DNA from: Nipponacmea schrenckii
Lineage: Eukaryota; Mollusca; Gastropoda; Lottiidae
Assembly (NCBI GenBank): GCA_030562195.1
Contig: CM060200.1
Location: 20,127,023-20,191,022 of the forward strand
Length of the DNA stretch: 64,000 nt
Reading direction: 5' to 3'
The position numbers and the translations under genes are program-made. Positions 52,691 through 62,797 of this stretch are shown here, piece by piece; the first letter of the stretch is position 1; the number at the start of each line of letters is the position of its first letter. The notes under the pieces are model-generated. The model saw only the letters and a program-made list of their open reading frames with translations. It ran no database searches and was not told where the DNA came from.

Positions 52691-53697
52691 GTGGGAGAGA
52701 AACCCTTGTCTCGGAGGGTAGAACTCTCTCTCAAATTCTGGGGGAAACTTCAGTATTTGTCCGAAAGCTGCCCAACGTATTCCAGCATAAGAAGATTCAC
52801 TCGTGTCGGAACTAACAAGAAGAACTGGAGTATCTCTTATGGGCAAGTGGTCATTGATCTCTTGAGAGAGCACCAGCTCGACCAAGTTAAGATCATTGAA
52901 CGACGCCTATCTGCTGCTCCGTTTTGGAAGGTTACCAACCCAACAGTCAACGCCCAGCTGATCCAGAGTACCAACAAGCACGAAAATCCAGTAGGAGCAA
53001 GAGCACACGCTCTTGATCTTATTGATTCCGTGTACGCCGACCATTTGAAGATCTACACCGATGGCTCCAAAAGTAGTACAGCAACAGGTTATTGTTTGTG
53101 CATCCCAGCGAAAGGCATTCGCATTAGGAAACGGATCCCTCCGCACTGTTCAGTGTTCACAGCAGAACTTCTTGCCATAAGGGACGCTGTAGAATGGCTA
53201 TCCAGCAATCACACGGAGCATGCAGCAATCTTTTCCGACTCTCTAAGCAGCCTCCAATCAATTTCTATCATTTCCTCTAATTGCGGGTCAGAAGTCATCA
53301 CCGAAATACGAAGAATGATCCACAACTACCAAACCAACAACAACCAAAAGATTGAACTAGTGTGGGTCCCGTCGCATGTGTCAATCCCTGGCAATGATCA
53401 AGCAGACCGTTGTGCCAAGGAAAGTCTGAGACTGGAGGATATCCAACCTGTAGAATACTACTATTCGGAGTTCTGCAGTATGGTGTCTTCAAAGATCAAC
53501 CAGAAATGGGCTGACACGCTTCGGAATCTCAACACCGCTAGATATCAGATTGATCCGAGGATACCAAACCAAACCAAACCATCCATCATGTAGCTGTCTG
53601 CAAATTGGTAACCAGACTTCGCACCAACAACGTACTACGAGACCACAAGTTCAATGCCATTAAGTGTCGCTGTGGCCAAGTTCATGCACTGAACTGA
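52691..53697 (+). pseudogene. RNase H domain and C-terminal part of the non-LTR element
   Basis: A 300-codon frame (52691-53593) covers the linker and the RNase H domain, whose job is to remove RNA from the RNA-DNA hybrid. The active-site residues are all visible in order: Asp in IYTDGSKS (about 53050), Glu in FTAELLAIRDAVEWL, Asp in IFSDSLSSL, and His and Asp in WVPSHVSIPGNDQADR. The frame ends at a TAG (53591). In another frame the C-terminal Cys-containing piece continues to about 53697 (VTRLRTNN, KCRCGQVHALN). The frame starts without an ATG because it is the continuation of the RT frame after a shift. Confidence 0.85.
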
Positions 53698-54260
53698 AAC
53701 CCGCTCGTAAACAACTGACAGAATACCTGGAAACCCATGGCATACCACTCTCCACACAGAATGTTTTGGCTCCACCCACGGACCACTGGATCACCATAAT
53801 GGATCTCGTCTACCAATTATACACCAAATCTGTCTCGAACAGATAGGCTAAGTTTCTTAACACTTATAACTACATCCCATTTTTTTATAAGTTTCATTGC
53901 AGAAACATCAGAGAACATTTTCTCCCCTTTCTCTGATGAAAGCTTTCTCTTTCTCTCCTCTTCTCTATCTAATTTTTTTTTTCATATCTCCAAAGGTTTT
54001 CCAACAGTAATCAAGATAACTATCCAAACCAAACCAACAACTACCATTCGAATACCAATCAACAAGAACAACCATGATCAGAAGGAGTTTGGAAGAATGA
54101 AGAAGATCGAGTAACTCACGCCACATCATTCAGGGCCCAGTTTCACCGCCATGTCATTCGACCCGATCAGATCTCAAGATTTACCAACAACCAAACCAAC
54201 AGCACAGAATCGTCCAATTTGAACTAATCCAACTACCAACTACTACGAATACCAACAACT

Positions 54261-54416
54261 ACCTAGTTTGCGATATCAGCAATTGCTGGAAGCGAACGTT
54301 AACTTGTCATTTACCAACCAACCAACCAACCAACATAATTTTAAACCACACAAGAACTACATGTACCTAGTTTGCGATATCAGCAATTGCTGGAAGCGAA
54401 CGTTAACTTGTCATTT
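54261..54416 (+). repeat. duplicated 3' tail segment of the retroelement
   Basis: A segment of about 52 bases beginning ACCTAGTTTGCGATATCAGC occurs at 54261 and again at 54365, almost identical, with a CCAA tetranucleotide run and a short spacer between them. A diverged third copy lies at 341-398. Confidence 0.8.
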
Positions 54417-54719
54417 TCCAAACAACCATTTAACCACCACCTGGTCTCTAGGAAAATCCGAAAAAACAGTGTTCGATATTAACAGAAAAAAAAGAAAAAG
54501 AAAAAGAAAACAAAAAATAAACTGATATTCGAACTGGTTTAGGTGTGCATCTTCTCAACACGAATTTGTGTAAAAATAAAAAACCCAATGGCCCCAAATC
54601 AAATAATATCTTACTCTCTAGTGGTCCCGAAAGAGTTAATATGTAGATAATTATGGTAAGCTTTGTGGATAAAGAAATATTTTATATTTGTATTATAAAA
54701 TAGAGAGAAAAGACAAAAA

Positions 54720-54790
54720 GCTTCAACCGGGATTCGAACATACGACCACAAAGATGTCGAGCAAGCGCCAGATCGTTAGGCCACCTAGAG
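54720..54790 (-). repeat. tRNA-derived SINE head or tRNA relic
   Basis: On the minus strand an A-box TGGCCTAACGATCTGG (54768-54783) and a B-box GTTCGAATCCC (54729-54739) are spaced as in a tRNA. A TTTTT Pol III terminator follows (54715-54719). The acceptor arms do not pair, the T-stem has mismatches and no good anticodon stem forms, so it is not a working tRNA. A tRNA-derived SINE head or a decayed tRNA copy fits best. Confidence 0.5.
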
Positions 54791-54800
54791 TTGTAGTTAA

Positions 54801-54822
54801 CAAGGGTTAGGGCTAACCCTTG
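54801..54822. other. palindrome CAAGGGTTA-GGGC-TAACCCTTG
   Basis: Two perfect 9-base arms flank a four-base centre, and partial pairing extends outward (GTTAA on the left, GGTTAC on the right). It directly neighbours the tRNA-like sequence. Confidence 0.7.
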
Positions 54823-56044
54823 AGGTTACACTTTTTTTCAAAGTCAACAGTATTAGCTCATGAAAGGGCTAAAGATGGTTAATATATATCATATCAGACG
54901 ATAGATGACATCGTTGTGCATCTTCTAACACGAACATTGTGGAGGGCTTGGATGGGCCAAAAACAATCCTTCATTAATCAGATAGAACATGGCTGAGGGT
55001 CAAACCGATGCGAGATTTTGAATATCACTAAAACTCTGTGGTTTTTTATCCAATTCCTTACATTACAATATGAATGATAACACCAAAACATCGCATGGAC
55101 TCAACTTGCACATTTCAGTGACTATCTTAGTTGTTTAAATCAAAACATTCTGTTGCAGCGATTTCCATCCAAGGGGCGCAACTCTTGTGAACAAGGTCAG
55201 TTCAGGCGACCAGCAATCTATATATAGAAATATGAAAAAAAGGTCCAGAATAGATGAAGTCAGGGATGGTTGAGTAATAGTACTGTTGATTTCCAGATTG
55301 CAAAGCAACAAGGGCTGTAACACCAAAATGATTTGTCAGTCTATGTTTAGATACAAACAAATACAACATGTTTTATAAACTACATACAAGTGTGTATAAA
55401 AGAAAGCCCTGATAGTCTCTATTGATTTCATGTTCACAGACAACAATTTATTCACCTGCCTGATTTTACAATTTCAGCAATACTTATAATATTACCCAGT
55501 TTTTCTTATCTGAGCTATAAATTTCAGTAAGTTATGAAGTTAGGCTTATGAAGATCTTGTCCAAAAAGAAAAACTAAATAAAAAGTTCATATGAATTTTA
55601 TTCCTCATTTTCACAACCCAAAAAATTCAATATTTTGTTCACATTTTGTAACTCATAGGATCAAGGGAACCCCCTCACCTGTTACTGTTCACATACCATT
55701 AGACCCAAAACCAGGAAAAATATGTGCCATAATACATAAAATATCAACCAGTAAATACTCTAGCTAACAATTAAATTATTTTTGGAATCATAAATCGACT
55801 AGATAATTTGGAATGGCAAGTTCAGAATTGAATATAATAACATGTTTTGTAATAATTGACAATTTGCGTAAAATCTAAAACACAATATAAAATAAATGAC
55901 ATGGTGTGATTGTTGTTAATAAAAGCAAGATTCAAAATCTTATCAAAAACATAAATAATAATTCGATTAATTTATCAAAAAAACTTGGACTTCAAGAAGC
56001 AACAAATTGCTAGATTTAACCACATAAAGTGTTTGAAATGAAAA

Positions 56045-59000
56045 TCAGGAAGTTTTCTTCTTTGGTTTTGCCTTGGATTTTCTTGTTATACCCAATTTCT
56101 TTTTTCTTTGAACATACATATAATTCATTAGCTTGAAAGCAGCTGGAAAATAAATAGATAGAATTTAAATAGAATTAAGGTTTGATAATGACTATAAATC
56201 TATTTATATGAAAAGAAATTTCAGGTGGAGAGCAACATAAGCCTTTTCATGTAGCATCTTACACAGAGCCTTGAATTGTTTTCCAAACAAACAACAAGAC
56301 CGCCATTAATGAGAACCATGGTAACAGTAGAAATCATCTCAAGACGACCTATACTGTTAACTTAGGATAGTGAACTTGGATTTACATATGTCATCTAACC
56401 CCTTTGCATCCCTAGAGACAGCTCAAAATGCGTTGTTTGTGAAAACGAATTAAAGTGCTCGCAATTATTCAAATACATGTACATTGAATCTTTTTAAATA
56501 CAAAAGACTGGATTTTCCCTTCCAAAGTAAACCCTGAAAAACCTACCTAAAGCTATGAGTATTAAATGTAGATGTAATAAATAAGGAAAGAAAAATAAAT
56601 ATTTATCTTCATTTAACATAATACTAAATCTATTACTGATCTCAAATAATGGTATACTCATTATAACAACTGTTCCTGAAATAATAACAATGGTAATAAT
56701 GAGCTTAATACATATGTAAAAAGACATTGTAAAACTTAAATGGACGGCATTGTAAGTAAAATGCAATTATATTCGCTCATATTGTAATAGCCACTGCCTA
56801 TAGTAGTATTGAAAGAGTGGTACAAATTACACCTGAGTAGTTTTAAAAATCTCTCTTATCAATAGACAGTTATTAATGCCTTGAAACTATGCTAATTCAA
56901 TGTTACCTTCTAGCAAGAAACCAATAGGATATAATGGTATCCATAATGTATATCTTAACCATGTTAATAATCCTATATCTATATTGGCACTACTTAACAT
57001 GTAATATGGGTATCTGAAATAAAAAACATAATACTTTGATTAAAACAATACAAGCTCAGGAAGAAAATAACAATACAAGCTACAATAACCTGCTAATAGC
57101 ACAGTCATGTAAATATTGGTGTATCATTTTTAGCATTAAATTCCTACATCTAGTTTGATTGCAATTCAATCAAAACTTACTTAATTGAGTAGTTATAAGC
57201 CTCAAGGTAATAAGGTCAGCAATGTCTACACATCAGAATCATGGAAGTTTAAAGTTATTTTCTTTTCATTTAATTGTAGGAGAACTATATCCCTTTCTAT
57301 CAAGAATATTTACTAACAGTATGAAATCACTCACCTAACTAGTTCTATAAAACTCCACACAGTAAATAAATACCATGTGACAGGAGCATGCTGTAATTGT
57401 TGTTCTTGGAAAATTAATACAAATAAAATAAAATTTCTACCAAACACCTGAAATAGAATGCAAAGATATTCTTTCAATCCAGTGTCAAAATGCATTCTAA
57501 TTACTTAACAAATTCTTAACTCTGTAATCTCTTTACTGACAGTGGACAATATGTCACTCAACATCAAGCCATCACAGGGCCTGACATGGAAATGAAATGA
57601 ATGAAGTTTTCTAAAGAATGTCTGACATGGAAAATATGCCTGGGTGTGTATTACAATAGCATTATACTATATAAGCATGTTATATACCCCTCAACATTTG
57701 TGATTCAAATTGTGCATTCTCAAGTTGTTGTCCTGGTCAATATTCCTTAAGACACACTACATGGCAGTCAGGAGCTGAAAGTAGGACATCGAATTCCTTT
57801 TCAGTTTTATTCCTCTCTTGTGCCCATACAAATATGACTGTGTTTGCTTTAAATCATATTTCAGCAATTAAAACTCTAATTCGTAAGAAATGTTTGATAC
57901 CTGTGCTAAAGGAGCTATCCAACCAGTTTTAACCAATCCAATCATTGGATGTATAATTTCTAACACAGCTATTATCTGACATAACATAATCTGACTACCT
58001 ACATCTTCAAAAGCCATCTTTTTAGCCTCTGAAAATAGATTATCTCCCTTTAACCACTATGTGCATAAGATAAAAGAGAAAATACACCATGCATTATTAT
58101 ACAAAGGCTGCAAATGAAATTGAAAATCCTACAGACCACACAGATGAAATAATAAAAAGCAATCTTTATAATTTGACATGAGAGCTTAAAACAAGTAAGA
58201 AATGCATCAAGAATGTTTTAAATTAAAGTTAAGAGTTACCTTCTCCATGTTGATAATATTGATACTGTAGTTTTATGAATATAAACATAAATCCCACAAA
58301 TTGAAATAAATTATATAGTAAGGTGTAAGTTAACTTAAAATCGAACGGCCCTGAAATAAAGACAAGGTAAAGTTGGTCAAATATATAAAACAAATATAAT
58401 ATTTCCGTAATTAATAATTTTAGTTCCTTTTTTACAAATCAGTAACAATTGCAAGATTAAAATTCATTGCCAGCTTTTATGAAACAGTACCTTAGTTCTA
58501 TCCAAAAATATGTTTGAAAATATTATAGATTGAAGTACTATTTTTTAATTTACAGATAAGCATTTGCTTTCTTGTACATGTTTGCATATTATAACGAGTG
58601 AAGGGCCAAATTCCCTGATCTATTTCTTCAAGATTCCTTTTTTACAAATCAGTAACAATTGCAAGATTGAAATTCATTGCCAGCTTTTATGAAACAGTAC
58701 CTTTGTTCTATCCAAGAATATCTTTGAAAATATTATAGAATGAAGTGCTATTTTGCAGGTAAGCATTTGTATTCTTGTATCTGTTTGCATATTATAACGA
58801 GTAAGAATTTTTAATGTACTTATCAAGATTCAAATCTTTTCCATTCTTTTTGCTATATATATATATATTCAGTTTTAACTCTGCTTCCAGAGCTTTTAAA
58901 TTATGTAAATAGGTGCTCACTATGCCTTTAACATATATCATTATAAGCTTCAAATTATTTATACAACTTACGAGCTTTGTTCTCAGGTAATAGTTGTTTA

Positions 59001-62000
59001 GCTAATTGTTCCATCATTGCATTATTCTGATTACTCTTCAAAAAACAAAATTTAATATCAAATACATAAATTTGACTCATAACTACTGGTAAATTACATT
59101 TAAGTAAAGCTTAGGGAAGATTGAAAATAGCTTCATACAGGCTAAACATTTATCAATGTGATATTTTTTGGACATTCTGAAACAAATTTTATTATATAAA
59201 CTTTGATTGTTTTTTTACATTTTGCTTAATGTACAGCATGTTAATCTTCTTCTGTGATGTTAACCTTGGCTTTGACCTTACATGTATACTTACATTTATG
59301 TTTTCATTGTCAGAGTCATCTTCTAGTTGAAATTTATCAAAATCTATTTTAAGCCATGGATGTTTGACTTGTTTTTCTGTTAATCTGGGCCATACCTCAT
59401 CCTCTCCTTCTTTTTTCAGTTCAAATTCAACACATTTTTCGGTAACTTTGTAGCTGCTTTTCTGGAGGAAAATAGATTCTTACAATTTCTAGAAATATAC
59501 TATTGTTTTTTACCATTATGAGCAAGTTTACTGACTAAAAGCTTTGCAATAGAAAATTTAATTGTACCAGTAAGTCAATGGATACAAAAGTAAAATTAAT
59601 AATGGTAGATGAGATGCCCTCTTGACAGGCCTAGTTATGAATAAAATACTAACCTTTGGATCCACAGGAAGATAAAAGTCAATATCAAATCTATATTTAT
59701 TATTACCCTTGAGACCAACAGCAGTTGCATCAAACTGAACACTGTTTTCATCTATATTTACTGTTTCATTCTGTCAAAATAAACAAATAAAATAAGTTCA
59801 ATTGTATGTGATTTCAGGGCTGCATTATAATACAATCTGTTTAATTGGCTTAAACAGTCTTTCAGTGGAATGATTCTAGAACATAAAGAATATAAATGTG
59901 ATGAGGAAAATCATGTCATTCACACTCTGCAAATGATTACCGTACACACATAAAATGTAGTAGAAATGAATTTAATATTCAGTTAGGGCTGATTTTAGAG
60001 TTTGGAACGCTTCAGTGTACAAAACAAAAAAAAAGTGTAAGTCTGTACTCGTCTCAGGTTTGTGGATGACATGCTCTTCCAAATCAGGCACTGTTTTACT
60101 GGTATCCAGTTAAAACGGTAACATGTCAAAACGGTAACAAATTTTAAAAGTCAAAACGGTAACAATTCCACCAAAACGGTAACAGAAATTTGGTTAAAAC
60201 GGTAACAACTCTGCTAAAACGGTAACAGGTACATTGGTTAAAACGGTAACAAACAAAAAACACCCAATAAATGTAATCTAATGTTATCGAGAGAGTATTA
60301 ACTCAAAATCGGTGATTGAAAACAACTCAAACAATTTTGGCCCATTGATCAAACTCATATTACCGACATAGTAAGCTAACAGATTTCCTGTCAATTATCA
60401 TAATTGGTAATCACGATCGTTGATTAAAAGTATTCTACCGACACACCAAGCTAACGGCTTCTTTCCAGCTAGGTATATATAATGATCCAAATTTAAAACA
60501 TATTATATTCTCTGAAATATTCAAAATGGCATCGTGTGTTTCATGTAATGAAGAAGTTAGACCGTGTCAAGAGGCCCTTCAGTGTGACGGATGCCAACGT
60601 TGGCAGCACAGAAGATGTGATACGGAAATTTCCCGGGATTTTTATAGGAGAATGGTACGTGGGGAAGAAATTTTAGATAGATGGCTGTGTAACGAATGTA
60701 AGATTAAGTAAGTATGACGTACTGTATTGTAAAGTAGGTGGGGTTGACATAATTGCATATTAATTATTTCGTTTATTGGGCGACCTAAGGTCATTGTAGG
60801 CTGTACTTTGATAATGAATATTTATTTTTGGTACCTTTGATAACGATTATTAATTTTTGGTACCTTTGATAATGATTATCAATTTTTGTTTATTAACAGT
60901 GATTTACCCACACCAGATCTGCCCGAAGTTAACCGTTCTCTGGACGATGATGAGCCATGATCGATCCGGAACATCTCGCCCGATCTGCAAATAGGTCTCG
61001 CCAGAAATTGCGCCCGAAAGAACCAGTCGATCTAGAATTTGACGTAAGTTACATACATGATAAATTTTGGTTAAATGCATAGTTAGTAGTGAATATAAGT
61101 GACCATAATGGCCTTTGGAATAAAATATGTATTCTCGACATTCTCTTTTCAGTTAGCACATGATTTCATGCCGCCTGGTTTTTTAAGAAAAGATATTAGA
61201 GTTGGCAAATATCGTCACCTATTATTTGCTACCGACACTCAGTTAGGTGAAAACTTGGTATGTTGATGCGACTTTTAAGGTGGTTAAGGCACCGTATTTA
61301 CCGTACGAAAATATAACTGCGACGTTTAACCAATTAACGGCGGTATATAACACAACTCCAGAAATAAGTACTCTGTTCGATTACGTTCGAACAACATGGT
61401 TTGAGAACAGTGTGTGGTCCGTATCAGACTGGTCTGTGTACGGGAAGTCTGTACGGACCAATAATGATGTCGAGGGGTGGCACAATAAGTTAAATCGAAA
61501 GGCCACAAGGGGAAATATAGAGTTGTATTTATTGATTAAGTTATTAAACGAAGAGGCCCTACTCGTAACAATCAACTTAAGGTTAATTTCCGAGAAAAAG
61601 GTTTGTCGCCGACAGCGGAAGGGCACAAGGACCGTGCAATCTGAAATTCATAAAATATGGGCTGAATATGAAGCCGGCAACAAGACCAATCGACAGTTGT
61701 TAAAGGATGTCGGTCGACTTGTGGCTCGCTAAACGGTTTAAAACGACTGGACAACTCAACTACCAACTACGGCGGGCGGTGGCCTTTTGTGTACATTATT
61801 GTGTAAAATTATTGTTATGCTATTTTTAAAAAATTGTTATATTAAATATTAAAGAATTATACAAAATAATTGATCTTATTATTTACTAAAATATTTGTTA
61901 CCGTTTTGGTGGCGTTGTTACCGTTCTAACCGAAAATTTTCATTTGAGTTTACAAAATTGCCATGACTTTACAACAATTTTCAGAGTGATCAATACATTA

Positions 62001-62797
62001 CTGTTATCGCATTGTAAATTTTCAGATCAATGTGTACGCGTCAATCGGCAAAAAGCCATGGCAATTTTGTAAACTCAAACAAAAAATGATTGCGGCTTTA
62101 CTTGTTACATCGCGTTAAAAAAATGACAATTTTTGGTCGAAATTGAATGATATTTCAAAGCAAGTACGACTAAACAAAAGAGTTAAGTCCCCCTGCTATT
62201 TTGCTATTATCCAATTTATCGGAAGAAATTTCAGTCATTTCAACACTTTGAAAAATAATTAGAAATAGAAGAAATTGTCGGAATTGTCTGAAATTTGCTG
62301 TTAACATTCAGGACACATATAAGTATCCCTCTGCCAAGTTTCAAATCGATAGCTTTATGGGAAGTTGGGGGTGCGTAAGTAAAACAGTGCCCCAAATAGA
62401 ACCATAGCATAAAACAATATATCATTATAATAGAGTGGAGAATTAATTACCTATCTGATGAATACAGGAATAGGGTCTTTTAATGGGTAAATTAAAGGAA
62501 TCATAAGTATTTGATTTTCAGAATCAAATTTGAGATTTTAAGAAAAATATGTCCAGCTATGAATTAATTTAACCGATCAAAAGAAAGGTTGGCATTTCTT
62601 AGACACCATATTGTTACACCCTTTTCCCCAAAGTATTTACAATTCCTTGCTTCATTCTCAGTGGTTTAACGAACTCTTTTATGTTATTCTGGCTCATCTA
62701 GTTTTACACTTACTTTGACGTCCCTTAAATCCACTCGCAATGACACGGATTTGGAATTTTGTCCCCAAAACACAAATGGGCTTAAAAATTCTGCCAT
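56045..62797 (-). CDS. HACD3: very-long-chain (3R)-3-hydroxyacyl-CoA dehydratase, HACD3-like
   Basis: Exons on the minus strand: 62797-62714, 59770-59654, 59461-59294, 59035-58972, 58350-58240, 58028-57901, 57447-57335, 57013-56907, 56675-56547, 56142-56045. All junctions are GT-AG and keep frame, giving 372 residues, close to the vertebrate length. The family dehydrates 3-hydroxyacyl-CoA to trans-2-enoyl-CoA in the ER fatty-acid elongation cycle. Residues 1 to about 105 are a p23-like CS domain (SPFVFWGQ, VSLRVDLRDVK, HPWLKIDFDKF), the hallmark of HACD3. The rest is a multi-pass membrane domain. RNFILF, WSFIELVRYPYYML and WLRYTLWIPLYPIGFLLE match the family. Tyr290 and Glu297 in YPIGFLLE are the catalytic pair. 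The C-terminus KKTS is a KKxx ER-retrieval signal. The ATG at 62797 overlaps the stop of a tiny upstream ORF. A pyrimidine-rich tract ending in TAG just upstream (about 62833) suggests a spliced 5' UTR. Intron 1 carries a MULE-like insertion. Confidence 0.95.
58424..58803. repeat. direct duplication of about 175 bp inside a HACD3 intron
   Basis: 58424-58600 and 58634-58803 are about 90 percent alike by eye. Both start TTCCTTTTTTACAAATCAGT and end near TTGCATATTATAACGAGT. They lie 210 bases apart in the intron between the exons at 58972-59035 and 58240-58350. Neither copy contains an exon. Confidence 0.85.
60108..60250 (+). repeat. array of seven GTTAAAACGGTAAC-like motifs
   Basis: Motifs start at 60109, 60125, 60150, 60170, 60193, 60213 and 60237, spaced 16 to 25 bases. 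All keep AAAACGGTAAC; the first three bases vary (GTT, GTC, ACC or GCT). Two inverted copies close the element on the other side. Subterminal motif clusters of this sort are typical transposase-binding sites. Confidence 0.85.
60526..61050 (+). pseudogene. PHD-like zinc-binding N-terminal part of MULE transposase
   Basis: An ATG at 60526 opens MASCVSCNEEV and a C4HC3-type Cys/His series (CVSC, CDGC, WQHRRC, CNEC), which resembles a PHD finger. Such fingers accompany transposases of this MULE group. The first coding piece runs to about 60706, where AA/GTAAGT is a good donor; an acceptor TTAACAG follows at 60899. The next piece (DLPTPDLPEVNRSLDDDEP) hits a TGA at 60957-60959. A shifted frame then continues from DPEHLARSANRSRQKLRPKE to DLEFD and a GTAAGT donor at about 61044. 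The frame change shows decay. Confidence 0.7.
61153..61732 (+). pseudogene. MULE transposase with deleted catalytic core
   Basis: After an acceptor TTTTCAG, LAHDFMPPGFLRKDI begins the family's pre-catalytic region. The frame breaks near 61245. A second frame (61247-61732, 161 codons) has TWYVDATFKVV, the block with the first catalytic Asp. It then jumps straight to PYLPYENITATFNQL, which in full-length relatives lies after the rest of the DDE core. It ends with the conserved SVRTNNDVEGWHNKLNRKA block and a basic tail. Compared with family proteins, an internal deletion of roughly 100 or more residues has removed the other catalytic positions. It sits inside HACD3 intron 1 on the opposite strand. 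Confidence 0.8.
61943..62079. repeat. inverted repeat with two perfect 23-base arms
   Basis: The left arm 61943-61965 (TTTGAGTTTACAAAATTGCC then ATG) is exactly complementary to 62057-62079, with 91 bases between. The arms lie just beyond the right-hand AAAACGGTAAC motifs. It may be a separate foldback element or part of the MULE's right end. Confidence 0.85.

Larger units (their letters stand above)
51401..54522 (+). mobile_element. 5'-truncated non-LTR retrotransposon with RNase H
   Basis: The recognisable part begins in the N-terminal side of a reverse transcriptase. It continues through the RT core and an RNase H domain, then a non-coding tail rich in ACCAAC, and ends in an A-rich run (54481-54522). 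No endonuclease domain precedes it, so this is a 5' truncation, the usual result of target-primed reverse transcription. RT plus RNase H in one ORF places it with the I/Jockey-like non-LTR groups; I cannot name the clade. Several frameshifts and stops show that it is dead. No target-site duplication could be seen. Confidence 0.85.
54523..56044. other. intergenic region between retroelement and HACD3-like gene
   Basis: Contains the tRNA-like SINE head and the palindrome listed below. The part from about 55600 to 56044 is probably the 3' UTR of the minus-strand gene. A minus-strand AATAAA (plus TTTATT, 55597-55602) would give a 3' UTR of about 440 bases. No other coding sequence is called. Confidence 0.5.
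60087..62391. mobile_element. decayed MULE-type DNA transposon in HACD3 intron 1
   Basis: The core is a transposase relic (60526-61732) flanked by AAAACGGTAAC motifs: seven direct copies on the left, two inverted on the right (61897-61910 and 61917-61930). Outside these, GGCACTGTTTTACT (60087-60100) and its perfect inverse (62378-62391) form a 14-base inverted repeat. It is bordered by CCAAATCA on the left and CCAAATAG on the right, a possible imperfect target-site duplication. The outer repeat may mark the true ends, or it may belong to an older element into which the MULE inserted. The transposase lacks its catalytic centre, so the copy cannot move by itself. Confidence 0.65.

Noticed and set aside
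54720..54790. Functional tRNA gene
   Set aside because: Acceptor arms do not pair, the T-stem is mismatched and there is no proper anticodon stem, so only the promoter boxes remain.
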